Below are positions 57,106 through 64,000 of a stretch of DNA of 64,000 nt, piece after piece. Position 1 is the first letter of the stretch, and each line of letters opens with the position of its first letter. A program made the translations under genes and the position numbers. Under the pieces are notes generated by a model, which was given only the letters and a program-made list of their open reading frames with translations, was not told the origin of the DNA and did not search any database. Source of the DNA: an uncultured Lachnospiraceae bacterium (GTDB taxonomy: Bacteria; Bacillota; Clostridia; Lachnospirales; Lachnospiraceae). The stretch is taken from NCBI GenBank assembly GCA_910579465.1, contig CAJTUB010000001.1, forward strand, positions 124,001 through 188,000, given 5' to 3'.

Positions 57106-57705
57106 ATGATGACGGGGACAGTGAAAGGCATTTTATGCGGAAGCCTCACGGCGGTATGGAGCGGAGGGGTTCTATATGTAATAAAAAGGGCGGATACCGC
57201 ACACGGTTTACCGGAAAGAGTATCAAAAATGGCATATCTCCTGTTTTTCCTGGCAGGCTGCATTGTACCGGCAGATACGATGTCGTCTGCGCTTTCCGGA
57301 GTGATGTTAATTACATATTTATGTTTTATGGCATATACCGACCATCATACGGGACAGGTATATTCCTTCTGCTCCTACGGGACAGGAATTACCGGATTCC
57401 TGATTTTATTGTTCCGGCACCATTGGGCAGTATTGCCGGTACTTCTGTATTGTATCATTGTCATTGCTCTGACGCTGTTTAAAGCATGGGCACCCGGGGA
57501 CATGGAAATCCTGATTGCTGCCGCACCCTTTCTTATATGGAGATGCCGGAGCCCGGTATATGCTTTGGGAGGGTTTTTACTGCTGAGTACGGCGTATTTC
57601 ATACCATATGCACTTTTCATCTGCAAGGCAGGCATGCGTGGACGTAGCGCAATGGCACCGGCGATAGCAGCGGCGGCAGCAAGCATACTATGGCTGTCAC
57701 ATTAA
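57106..57705 (+). CDS. Prepilin peptidase-like (A24) membrane protein
   Basis: The 199-residue protein has about six hydrophobic helices. The two aspartates expected of A24 peptidases can be placed: FMAYTDHHTGQVY (DxxT) and KAWAPGDMEILIA (GD). The N-terminal methylase domain of full-length prepilin peptidases is absent. It may mature a pilin-like subunit of the conjugation machine, perhaps a small protein such as that at 62524. The start ATG follows the relaxase stop after two bases. Confidence 0.75.
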   Translation: MMTGTVKGILCGSLTAVWSGGVLYVIKRADTAHGLPERVSKMAYLLFFLAGCIVPADTMSSALSGVMLITYLCFMAYTDHHTGQVYSFCSYGTGITGFLILLFRHHWAVLPVLLYCIIVIALTLFKAWAPGDMEILIAAAPFLIWRCRSPVYALGGFLLLSTAYFIPYALFICKAGMRGRSAMAPAIAAAAASILWLSH

Positions 57706-57726
57706 AAAGGAGCGAGGAGGGATAAG

Positions 57727-58734
57727 GTGAAGGAAATGGTCAGATTTACCGAGCCTGAACAGGACATGCGTTTAAAGGAACTGGCATCAGGTGCGGAAGG
57801 AGAGGCAGTAATCAAAAATATTTACGGGTATGTCAGGCAGTACGGTGCAGTCCGCAACGACGTGTATGAATTTCTGCTTGCAGAAGGAAAGGCACTCTGT
57901 AAAGCGGACTACAATTTTTTTATCGAACTGCTCCATGGACAGGCTGAATGCGCATGGTTTGAGCTTTTCCTCAGAATCGGCAGGGAAAAGCCAGCAGCTT
58001 CATTGTACAAAAGGGAGGTGCTGGAGGCATTCCGGAAGGGCCTGCCGCCAGCAGCGGCAGAGCAATGCTATGAAAAAGCAATGACGCCCTATGATATGGG
58101 ACTTGCGGTGCAGGAATATCAGGAACAGCCGGTACAGGAAGAGGAAAATAAGGAGACGGAAGAAGAAAGGGAGGTGTCATTACTCAGGGAACAGCTGCGG
58201 GAAGCGAGAGAGGAACTGGAAGCACTGCGCAGGAAATACGAAGGAAAGGAGGAGGAGCAGGAAGAGAGTTTTTCTGCTACAGGAGAGGATTCCGTTGCCG
58301 GAGAGACGGCAGCAGTGAGTCCTCCAGTGCCGGAAGCTCCTGAAGGAATGGAAAAGGAACCGGGAATAAAAAAGGAAGGGAAGGAATGCGGGCCTAAAAG
58401 GAAAGGCATGAGGAAGGGAATGTTGTTCCAGCGGATCCGTCATATCAGGCACAGGGCCATCCTGGAAAAAATGACGGAGCAGAGAAAGATGGAAGAGCTG
58501 TTTATCCTGATGCGCCGTCAGAGCTATACCCCGGAGATGATACGGGCGGTGCGCACGGTGATAGCGTATGGAATAACCTTTGAGTTTTTATATGCCTTTG
58601 TCGAGTCCGAGGCAACCGCGGCAGAGTTGGATGCACTTGTGGCATTCAAGGCACCGGCACCGGCGGCAGAGGCGGGGATTGTTTTTGAAGATGCACCGGC
58701 AGGGGAAGCCGGAATGAATGAGTTATCAGAATAA
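57727..58734 (+). CDS. Unknown coiled-coil protein of transfer operon
   Basis: The family is not recognised. The 335-residue protein has an N-terminal globular part (about 1-135), an acidic coiled coil (about 138-190; EEREVSLLREQLREAREELEALRRKYEG), a Pro/Glu-rich linker, a basic patch (KRKGMRKGMLFQRIRHIRHRA) and a C-terminal helical part that ends in an Ala-rich tail. The GTG start at 57727 follows GAGGAGGG at 57714-57721. Its place between the peptidase and PcfB-like genes suggests a cytosolic transfer factor. Confidence 0.7.
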   Translation: MKEMVRFTEPEQDMRLKELASGAEGEAVIKNIYGYVRQYGAVRNDVYEFLLAEGKALCKADYNFFIELLHGQAECAWFELFLRIGREKPAASLYKREVLEAFRKGLPPAAAEQCYEKAMTPYDMGLAVQEYQEQPVQEEENKETEEEREVSLLREQLREAREELEALRRKYEGKEEEQEESFSATGEDSVAGETAAVSPPVPEAPEGMEKEPGIKKEGKECGPKRKGMRKGMLFQRIRHIRHRAILEKMTEQRKMEELFILMRRQSYTPEMIRAVRTVIAYGITFEFLYAFVESEATAAELDALVAFKAPAPAAEAGIVFEDAPAGEAGMNELSE

Positions 58735-58752
58735 AAAAGGAGGAGATTGGTT

Positions 58753-59961
58753 ATGGAGGATGCAAACGATATCGGAACAATCATTAACTGTACGTTTAAA
58801 GGAATTGAACTTGCCGGAACCTTCGGAGAAAAGGGAATCAAGGCAGTGGTAAAAATTTTTCTGTTCCTTCATGCGTGGGAAGAGAGGAAGCGGCTTACAA
58901 AGACCGGTAAAATCAGTACAAAAACAATGAAGGAAAAGTACGGGGATGCAGTCATCTATAAGAATATGAGGATTGTGGCAGATGAGGTACGGAAAAATGA
59001 AGCCGGGAATCCGGAGCTGCCGTTGAGTGAGCAGTCTTTAAAAAAGGTCAAGCCTTCCGGTCATGCGCAGACAGAGCATTGGAAAAAGCTAGCCAAGAAA
59101 CAGGGACTTAATTATGTCATGTTCCCGAATCCGGAGGGAGGCTATATCCTGCAGGTACCGAAGGAGCAGGAAGCAATTTACGAGGAGGTGTGCAAGCAGC
59201 ATTTTGCGTGGATAAAGAAGGAAACCATGAAATACTGCAGGGAGGTGGCACAGGATAAAGAAACGGCATGGGAAAAGCCGGATGTCAGGATGACGGCGGA
59301 TCAGGTATATGAGAGCATGACGCCCCAGTCAAAGGAGGTTATCAACAATCCGTATCCGGCGCTATCCCGGGATGAGGTGCTTGAGGTTGTTGCAAATCTT
59401 AAGGACGAGGAATTTAATGCCTACATGAAGGAGGCGTTCCCGGGATACAATGCGGAGAATAAACCGTTTGAGGAAATCATGGAAGAAATCAAAGGGGACG
59501 GGGCGCTTCCAGAAGAGAAAAAAAAAGAAATTTACCGGGCGCTGGCCGATTATGACCAGAAGCGTGCCCGGGAGAAGGGTCTTGTAAAGGAGTTTGCCGT
59601 AGATAAAAGGAACATGACAATCCGGCAGGAGGAAGGAAAGACATTCATTACGTTCGTACATCCGCAGCATCCGAATACCATGGTGACAGTAGATGCACGG
59701 AATCTCTGCGGGAGAATGAAATGGAGCGGAAGCCGGGCGGGCTTCTGTCTGTATAAGGATTGCGAAGTAACTGCCGTTACAAAGAAAATTGTTGCAGGTA
59801 ACAACAGCAGAAAAATCAAGCAATCAGAGTATAAGGGGACTGTCGCGGATTTGGAAGGGCGGATTAAGACGGATGCGCAGAAGGCGGAGAAGAAATATCA
59901 ACGGGCAAGGGCTGCAGGGAAGAATACCGCCAGACATGCGCCGAAGCCGAAGCTTGGATAG
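58753..59961 (+). CDS. PcfB-like (DUF3801) transfer protein
   Basis: The 402-residue protein has an N-terminal DUF3801/PcfB domain (about 1-155): an amphipathic start, KAVVKIFLFLHAWEERKRLTKTGK, and LKKVKPSGHAQTEHWKKLAKKQGLNYVMFPN. PcfB accompanies the coupling protein in enterococcal pCF10 transfer. The C-terminal part (about 280-400) is basic and may bind DNA or the coupling protein. The ATG at 58753 follows AAGGAGGAG at 58738-58746. The VirD4-like gene follows after 11 bases. Confidence 0.83.
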   Translation: MEDANDIGTIINCTFKGIELAGTFGEKGIKAVVKIFLFLHAWEERKRLTKTGKISTKTMKEKYGDAVIYKNMRIVADEVRKNEAGNPELPLSEQSLKKVKPSGHAQTEHWKKLAKKQGLNYVMFPNPEGGYILQVPKEQEAIYEEVCKQHFAWIKKETMKYCREVAQDKETAWEKPDVRMTADQVYESMTPQSKEVINNPYPALSRDEVLEVVANLKDEEFNAYMKEAFPGYNAENKPFEEIMEEIKGDGALPEEKKKEIYRALADYDQKRAREKGLVKEFAVDKRNMTIRQEEGKTFITFVHPQHPNTMVTVDARNLCGRMKWSGSRAGFCLYKDCEVTAVTKKIVAGNNSRKIKQSEYKGTVADLEGRIKTDAQKAEKKYQRARAAGKNTARHAPKPKLG

Positions 59962-59972
59962 GAGAGAACGAC

Positions 59973-62405
59973 ATGACAAAGAAAAATAAGTGGGGATTCC
60001 GTAAAATCAAATGGCCTTATGTGCTAAGCCTCCTTACTTTTGCACTGGCTGCCGGATATTATGCAGCAGCCGGTGCTTCGCCGGACGGAACAATTTTTAC
60101 CTGGTACCGGAATATGCAGCTGGTACTGCAGGAGCCGTTCCGGAATTACTGGAATGAATATTCCCTGACAGGCATCGTGGCAGCATTATGTATTTACAGC
60201 CTGTGGTTCCTGTATTATCTGGTCAGCGCTAAAAATTACATGAAGGGAAAAGAGTTTGGTACCGCGAGCTTCGGGGAAGCATCCGGACTGAACAAGAAGC
60301 TTGCAGATATGAACAACAGTGTGAAGGATGAGAAAAACATTGTTGTGGAAAAGAAGCGCCTGATAAGGAAGCCGGAACAGATCATCGTGAATACGAGAAA
60401 CCGGATGCTGTCGCAAAATATCCAGATGACGCTTGACACAAGGCATACGGACCTGAATAATAACATCCTGCTCTTTGGCGGTTCCGGTTCCGGAAAAACC
60501 TTCCGGTTTGTAAAGCCGAACCTGATGCAGATGGTGTCCTCCTTTGTAATAACGGATCCGAAAGGGGAAATCATGCGTGATTCTGCCGGATTTTTAAAGC
60601 AGCACGGCTACAGCATCAAGGTACTGAACCTCCTGAACGCCACGGGCATGAAAAAATCAACAAAGTACAATCCGTTCCGTTACATTATGAACGATACGGA
60701 TATCGTGAAAATGGTTACCACGTTCATGGAGGCTACCAAAAAGAAGGGCGCCACCTCGGGAGACCAGTTCTGGGAGGATATGGCGGGACTTTTGCTGCAG
60801 GCTATTTTTTTCTATGTGCATGATAAAGGTGTCGAGATAGATGGTCGTGTGCATCACGACTTCAAGGCTGTCATGCAGATGGTGAACATGCTGAAAATCG
60901 AGGAGGACCCGCAGACCGGACAGCGGGTAAAGACGGAGATTGACGCCATGTTTGCCAGACTGGAGGAAGAGACGCCCTCCCATCAGGCGGTCCTTGCGTA
61001 TAATAAGGCAATGGTCGGCGCGGCAGACACCGTCCGTTCCATTATTTCCACCGTAAATTCAAGGACAACCTGTCTGCAGACGGAAGAAATCCTGGAGCTC
61101 CTGACAGATGATGAGATTGAAATCAAGTCAATCGGCGTACAGAAAACGGCAGTATACTGTATCATCCCGGATAACGACAAAACTTACAATTTCCTGGTAT
61201 CCATCCTGTATCAGCAGATGTTCCAGCAGCTGTATTACCAGGCGGATTTCGTATACGGGGGGAGGCTGCCGGTCCATGTGACATTTCTGCTGGATGAGTT
61301 TGCCAATGTGGCACTCCCGGATGATTTCTGTTCCCTGCTGTCAACCATGCGGAGCAGGGAAATCTCGGCAGTCATCATCATACAGAATATGGCGCAGATT
61401 AAGGCGCTGTTTAAGGATACCTGGGAGACGATTCCCGGGAACTGTGACACAATCATATATCTGGGGGGAAATGAGCAGTCAACCCATGAATACATAAGTA
61501 AGCTCCTCGGCAAAGGAACGATTGACAAGCAGACACAGGGGCTGACAAGGGGGAAGCAGGGGAGCTCCTCAAGCAATGAGGATGTATTAGGACGTGAGCT
61601 GATGCTCCCGGACGAGGTGCGTAAGATGTCACGAAAGGAATGCCTGATTATCATTAACGGACAGGATCCCGTACTGGACAGAAAAATACAGACCCCGAAG
61701 CATCCGCTCTGGAAGGAATTTAACCGTTTTTCCCGGCAATATGAGTTTGACGGAAGGCTGGAGAGGCTTGGTACAGGCAATATACTTCTGAAAGGAGGGG
61801 ACGGGGTGTCCGATATCAAGGTGATTGAGAAGACGAAGGTGGACGTACTGCGCGCGGAAGATGAGCGTAACCGGAAGGAGTATGAAAAGGAAAAGCATAT
61901 CGCGCAGCTTACCGGCGGGAAGCTGCCGGAGACGCCGGAAAAGCATGTGATTGACATGTCACTGGCAGAACTGCTCCGGATGGCAGACGGACAGGACTTA
62001 CCGGAGGACGGGCTGCGGGGGATAGCAGAAGATTTATCAGGAAATACGCAGGACGGTATGGAAGAATACATCGAAAGGGCATTGCAGGAGTGCATGGAAG
62101 AAGGAACCGGAAGGGCAGGGTATTTTGAAATGGTCGAGGAAGAGGAGGAGGAGCCTGTGGCGGAAACGCCGGACAGGGATTCCAAGGCTTCTGACGCGTC
62201 CTTCCCGGAGGGGAGGGGGATGGAGGCAGGGAAAAAGGCGGATGCTTTTAAAGTCCTTTTGCACTGCGGCTACAGTCCGGAGCAGTTAAAAATCCTGCTT
62301 CCTTTAACCGGCATATGCCCTGCCGAGCGCATTTGTGAAATATTTGCGCCGGACATGGATGCCTCCACGATGTCCTTAATGGCGGAAATCCTCATGGAGT
62401 CATAA
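59973..62405 (+). CDS. VirD4/TraG-type coupling protein
   Basis: The 810-residue ATPase recruits the relaxase-DNA complex to the type IV secretion channel. Two membrane helices lie near the N terminus (about 13-32 and 67-87). Walker A is GGSGSGKT at residues 169-176 in LLFGGSGSGKTFRFVKPN. Walker B is LLDEFANV with D441-E442. SQFWEDMAGLLLQ-like (GDQFWEDMAGLLLQ) and IIIQNMAQIK match the family. An acidic tail (about 640-760) is longer than usual. It is the last gene before a new transfer operon. Confidence 0.94.
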   Translation: MTKKNKWGFRKIKWPYVLSLLTFALAAGYYAAAGASPDGTIFTWYRNMQLVLQEPFRNYWNEYSLTGIVAALCIYSLWFLYYLVSAKNYMKGKEFGTASFGEASGLNKKLADMNNSVKDEKNIVVEKKRLIRKPEQIIVNTRNRMLSQNIQMTLDTRHTDLNNNILLFGGSGSGKTFRFVKPNLMQMVSSFVITDPKGEIMRDSAGFLKQHGYSIKVLNLLNATGMKKSTKYNPFRYIMNDTDIVKMVTTFMEATKKKGATSGDQFWEDMAGLLLQAIFFYVHDKGVEIDGRVHHDFKAVMQMVNMLKIEEDPQTGQRVKTEIDAMFARLEEETPSHQAVLAYNKAMVGAADTVRSIISTVNSRTTCLQTEEILELLTDDEIEIKSIGVQKTAVYCIIPDNDKTYNFLVSILYQQMFQQLYYQADFVYGGRLPVHVTFLLDEFANVALPDDFCSLLSTMRSREISAVIIIQNMAQIKALFKDTWETIPGNCDTIIYLGGNEQSTHEYISKLLGKGTIDKQTQGLTRGKQGSSSSNEDVLGRELMLPDEVRKMSRKECLIIINGQDPVLDRKIQTPKHPLWKEFNRFSRQYEFDGRLERLGTGNILLKGGDGVSDIKVIEKTKVDVLRAEDERNRKEYEKEKHIAQLTGGKLPETPEKHVIDMSLAELLRMADGQDLPEDGLRGIAEDLSGNTQDGMEEYIERALQECMEEGTGRAGYFEMVEEEEEEPVAETPDRDSKASDASFPEGRGMEAGKKADAFKVLLHCGYSPEQLKILLPLTGICPAERICEIFAPDMDASTMSLMAEILMES

Positions 62406-62427
62406 AAAAATTTTAAAATATAAATTT

Positions 62428-62449
62428 CTCCACTAAAGTAGAGAACAGG
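62428..62449 (+). repeat. 22-bp repeat, copy 2, before second transfer operon
   Basis: Identical to 53098-53119. It lies 75 bases before the VirB2-like gene and just after the VirD4-like gene, in an AT-rich gap. A hairpin CGGAC/GTCCG (62494-62498 with 62507-62511) follows in the leader. Confidence 0.65.
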
Positions 62450-62523
62450 GGGAAGAAATTCTGATAAGCTGTTCTTATTATTAAAAGAAAGGACGGACAA
62501 AGTTATGTCCGAGAGTGAGCAGA

Positions 62524-62856
62524 ATGAAAAATTATCTTGTAACACAGGCTGTCGTACTGGCAAACAGTGTATTTCTTAGCGGGACTACAGTGCCGACAAC
62601 ATCACCCTCCGGAGGAGGAACCATGAATGTGAATAATCTGGGACCGGTCGTGGCTTTAAAAAACTTTGCCACGCTGTTTATGGCGATTGTGAGCATCATC
62701 GGAATTATCATCATTGTCAAGAATGTAATGGAGCTCGGTCCGGCAATCCAGCAGCAGGACAGCGGTACAATTAGCAATGCAATCAAGGGAATTGTCGGCG
62801 GGGCGATTATGGCAACAATCGGAGTAACCCTGGCTTTCCTGGGCTTCAAGATTTAG
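62524..62856 (+). CDS. Small two-helix conjugation protein (VirB2/Maff2-like)
   Basis: The 110-residue protein has two hydrophobic helices (about 43-66 and 85-109) separated by a short polar loop (MELGPAIQQQDSGTISN) with a Gly-rich second helix (IKGIVGGAIMATIGVTLAFLGF). The N terminus is Ser/Thr/Gly-rich. Size, topology and the place before PrgI are those of VirB2/TrbC pilins or of the Maff2 family in Firmicute ICEs. The ribosome site is not obvious; a GTG at 62515 in frame is an alternative start. Confidence 0.72.
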   Translation: MKNYLVTQAVVLANSVFLSGTTVPTTSPSGGGTMNVNNLGPVVALKNFATLFMAIVSIIGIIIIVKNVMELGPAIQQQDSGTISNAIKGIVGGAIMATIGVTLAFLGFKI

Positions 62857-62874
62857 AAAGGAATGGGAAAAGGG

Positions 62875-63279
62875 ATGAACAGAAGCATATTGAGCGGGCA
62901 TATTGCCAATGACCCTAAGTATACCGTGAAGCATGAACACCGTGAAACGGTGCTGCGTGCAATTCTGGTTGTAGACGGCATGGCAGCGATTGTTCCGCTG
63001 GTGTTTTTTGACTGGTGCGCCGAACGTGCGCGCCGGGAACTGAAAAAGAATGCGCATGTGGTCGTAGAGGGCAGTATTGAAGGGCGGCCGTACGTTGACG
63101 ACTTCGGCGCCCGGAGCTACCAGCACTTTCTGGAGGTGAGCGATTTTTCCTGCACCCTGAGTGAAGACGGAGGCTGGAATGCAGAGAAGCAGGGAAACCA
63201 GGAATGCAGGGACAAGCGTTTCCCGTTAGATGTAACGGACTTTGAAGATATTATAAAATGTGTGCTTGAAATGAAATAA
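62875..63279 (+). CDS. Single-stranded DNA-binding (OB-fold) protein
   Basis: The 134-residue protein starts MNRSILSGHIANDPKYTV, as SSB proteins do, and has VVVEGSIEGRPYVDDFGARSYQHFLEV in the OB-fold core. It lacks the acidic SSB tip; the C terminus is DFEDIIKCVLEMK. An in-frame ATG at 62863 would add four residues. It probably coats transferred single-stranded DNA. It lies between the VirB2-like and PrgI genes. Confidence 0.78.
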   Translation: MNRSILSGHIANDPKYTVKHEHRETVLRAILVVDGMAAIVPLVFFDWCAERARRELKKNAHVVVEGSIEGRPYVDDFGARSYQHFLEVSDFSCTLSEDGGWNAEKQGNQECRDKRFPLDVTDFEDIIKCVLEMK

Positions 63280-63288
63280 GGAGGGCAT

Positions 63289-63762
63289 ATGGGACTTACG
63301 ATTGATATGTGCCATGATGTTGAAAAGTATGAAGAAGGCGTGGTCATGGGACTGAATGCGAAGAAGAGCCTCTGTGTTATCATTGCAGTCTTTACAGGTG
63401 CGGGCGTTGCCGCGTTGTTTTACAAGGTGTTGGGATGGAGCCTGGTTGCAAGCGTGTATGCCATGATTCCGTTTTGCGGGGTGATTATCCTTTCCGGCTT
63501 TTATACGAGTAACGGGCTTACCTTCCTGCAGCTGATACGCCGTAAACTGCAAAGGGTAAATGAAAAACCGCTTTTCTACAAATCAACGGAGTGCAGGGCG
63601 GTTTATGAAGCAGCTGCACCTGAAACGGCAGTTGCCGCGGCAGCCCCGGAGGATAAGAGGTCTGAAATAGACAGGATGATGAAAAAGCTGAAGCTGTGCC
63701 TGGCAGCTGCCGGGATAATGGTAGTCTTAGGAATTGTGCTGATTGTCATTTTCAGCAGATAG
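63289..63762 (+). CDS. PrgI-family protein (VirB3-like)
   Basis: The 157-residue protein has two adjacent N-terminal membrane helices (about 27-47 and 50-70), as in PrgI/VirB3, followed by a cytosolic stretch (TFLQLIRRKLQRVNEKPLFYKSTECRAVYE) and an extra C-terminal membrane helix (about 135-155). PrgI is an inner-membrane part of the secretion channel that works with the VirB4 ATPase, which would be expected beyond the window edge. AAGGAGGG precedes the ATG. Confidence 0.8.
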   Translation: MGLTIDMCHDVEKYEEGVVMGLNAKKSLCVIIAVFTGAGVAALFYKVLGWSLVASVYAMIPFCGVIILSGFYTSNGLTFLQLIRRKLQRVNEKPLFYKSTECRAVYEAAAPETAVAAAAPEDKRSEIDRMMKKLKLCLAAAGIMVVLGIVLIVIFSR

Positions 63763-63774
63763 AGGAGGATGTTG

Positions 63775-64000
63775 ATGTATATCAGATTTGAAGACAAGGA
63801 AAAAGGAAAACGGTTTACGTTCTTTTCAAAAGAGCGGGAAATAAAAGGAGAGAAGCTGTCCCATACGGAAAAAAGCGTGTTTGCCACGCTTTCGGAAGGG
63901 GTTAAGACCGGTGAGAACAACGGGCAGCCTATCTGGGAGAATGATTACTGGGATGCGGTCTTTTGCGGCAAGGCTTATGAAAAGGCACTGGAGCTGAAGG
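63775..64000 (+). CDS. Unknown protein of transfer operon (partial)
   Basis: The frame runs off the window after 75 codons. ATG 63775 follows GAGGAGG at 63762-63768. The visible part is MYIRFEDKEKGKRFTFFS, KEREIKGEKLSHTEKSVFA and a Trp-rich WENDYWDAVFCGKAYEKA. It is soluble and charged. I do not recognise the family; it is not the start of a VirB4 ATPase as far as can be seen. Confidence 0.6.
   Translation, partial: MYIRFEDKEKGKRFTFFSKEREIKGEKLSHTEKSVFATLSEGVKTGENNGQPIWENDYWDAVFCGKAYEKALELK

Larger units (their letters stand above)
47000..64000 (+). mobile_element. Integrative and conjugative element, left part, inserted at 3' end of rlmD
   Basis: From the end of rlmD to the window edge the genes are those of a conjugative, plasmid-like element: ParA, ParB, replication initiator with iterons, adenine methylase, RadC-like, ParM-like, MobC, HUH relaxase, PcfB-like, VirD4, VirB2-like, SSB and PrgI. 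The 3' end of rumA/rlmD is a known ICE attachment site in Firmicutes. The insertion keeps rlmD intact up to HVETIMLL. No recombinase or right junction is in the window, so the attachment core can only be placed roughly at 46998-47036. The far end must lie beyond 64000. Confidence 0.88.

Noticed and set aside
46998..64000. Second attachment site or recombinase within the window
   Set aside because: No repeat of the rlmD 3' end and no tyrosine or serine recombinase was found; the right end must be outside.
1..64000. tRNA or rRNA genes
   Set aside because: No cloverleaf-like or rRNA sequence was noticed on either strand while reading the gaps; no covariance-model scan could be run.

Overview
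The window is a chromosomal segment of a low-to-mid GC Firmicute, most likely a gut Lachnospiraceae (Clostridia). The evidence is gene order and content: recJ, then rpsL-rpsG-fusA-tuf; a Cys T-box ahead of cysE-cysS-mrnC-rlmB-rae1-sigH; mutS2; DUF951 and DUF6171-type proteins; strong AGGAGG ribosome sites; and a conjugative element of the type common in Lachnospiraceae. Nearly every gene is on the + strand.

1-9771 is core. It holds the end of a CheA-like kinase with its CheY-like partner, a DUF4015 exported protein, a DUF4349 lipoprotein, recJ, and the translation cluster rpsL-rpsG-fusA-tuf, which has two good promoters, three related leader hairpins and a strong terminator.

9772-29518 is an accessory island rich in apparent detoxification functions. 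It has three short UvrA-like twin ABC ATPases. Two of them sit beside SxxK serine hydrolases of the beta-lactamase fold. Three regulators (two AraC-type, one XRE-type) carry a GyrI-like small-molecule-binding domain. Also present are an MccF-type S66 peptidase, a frameshifted HD phosphohydrolase between two small unknown genes, a PPOX-fold flavoprotein, a Gfo/Idh/MocA oxidoreductase, two GNAT acetyltransferases behind an attenuator-like leader, and a lone Vsr-type endonuclease. The repeated regulator + UvrA-like + hydrolase theme is the best candidate for an undescribed system.

29601-47036 returns to core: a minus-strand unknown, DUF951 and DUF6171 proteins, the T-box leader and cysE-cysS-mrnC-rlmB-rae1-sigH, cheX, trmL, mutS2, a two-component system with a degenerate HtrA-like PDZ protein, yhaM, galE and rlmD.

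From the 3' end of rlmD to the window edge is the left part of an integrative and conjugative element. Its first block is DUF6075, ParA, ParB, and a replication initiator that carries 23-bp iterons inside its own coding sequence. Next come a small membrane protein, an adenine methylase and two small minus-strand genes. After a repeat-rich noncoding stretch there is a transfer operon: a 39-aa ORF, RadC-like, ParM-like and a putative ParR, MobC, relaxase, A24-like peptidase, an unknown, PcfB-like and the VirD4 coupling protein. A second operon (VirB2-like, SSB, PrgI) starts behind the same repeat that precedes the first. The recombinase and right end lie outside the window.
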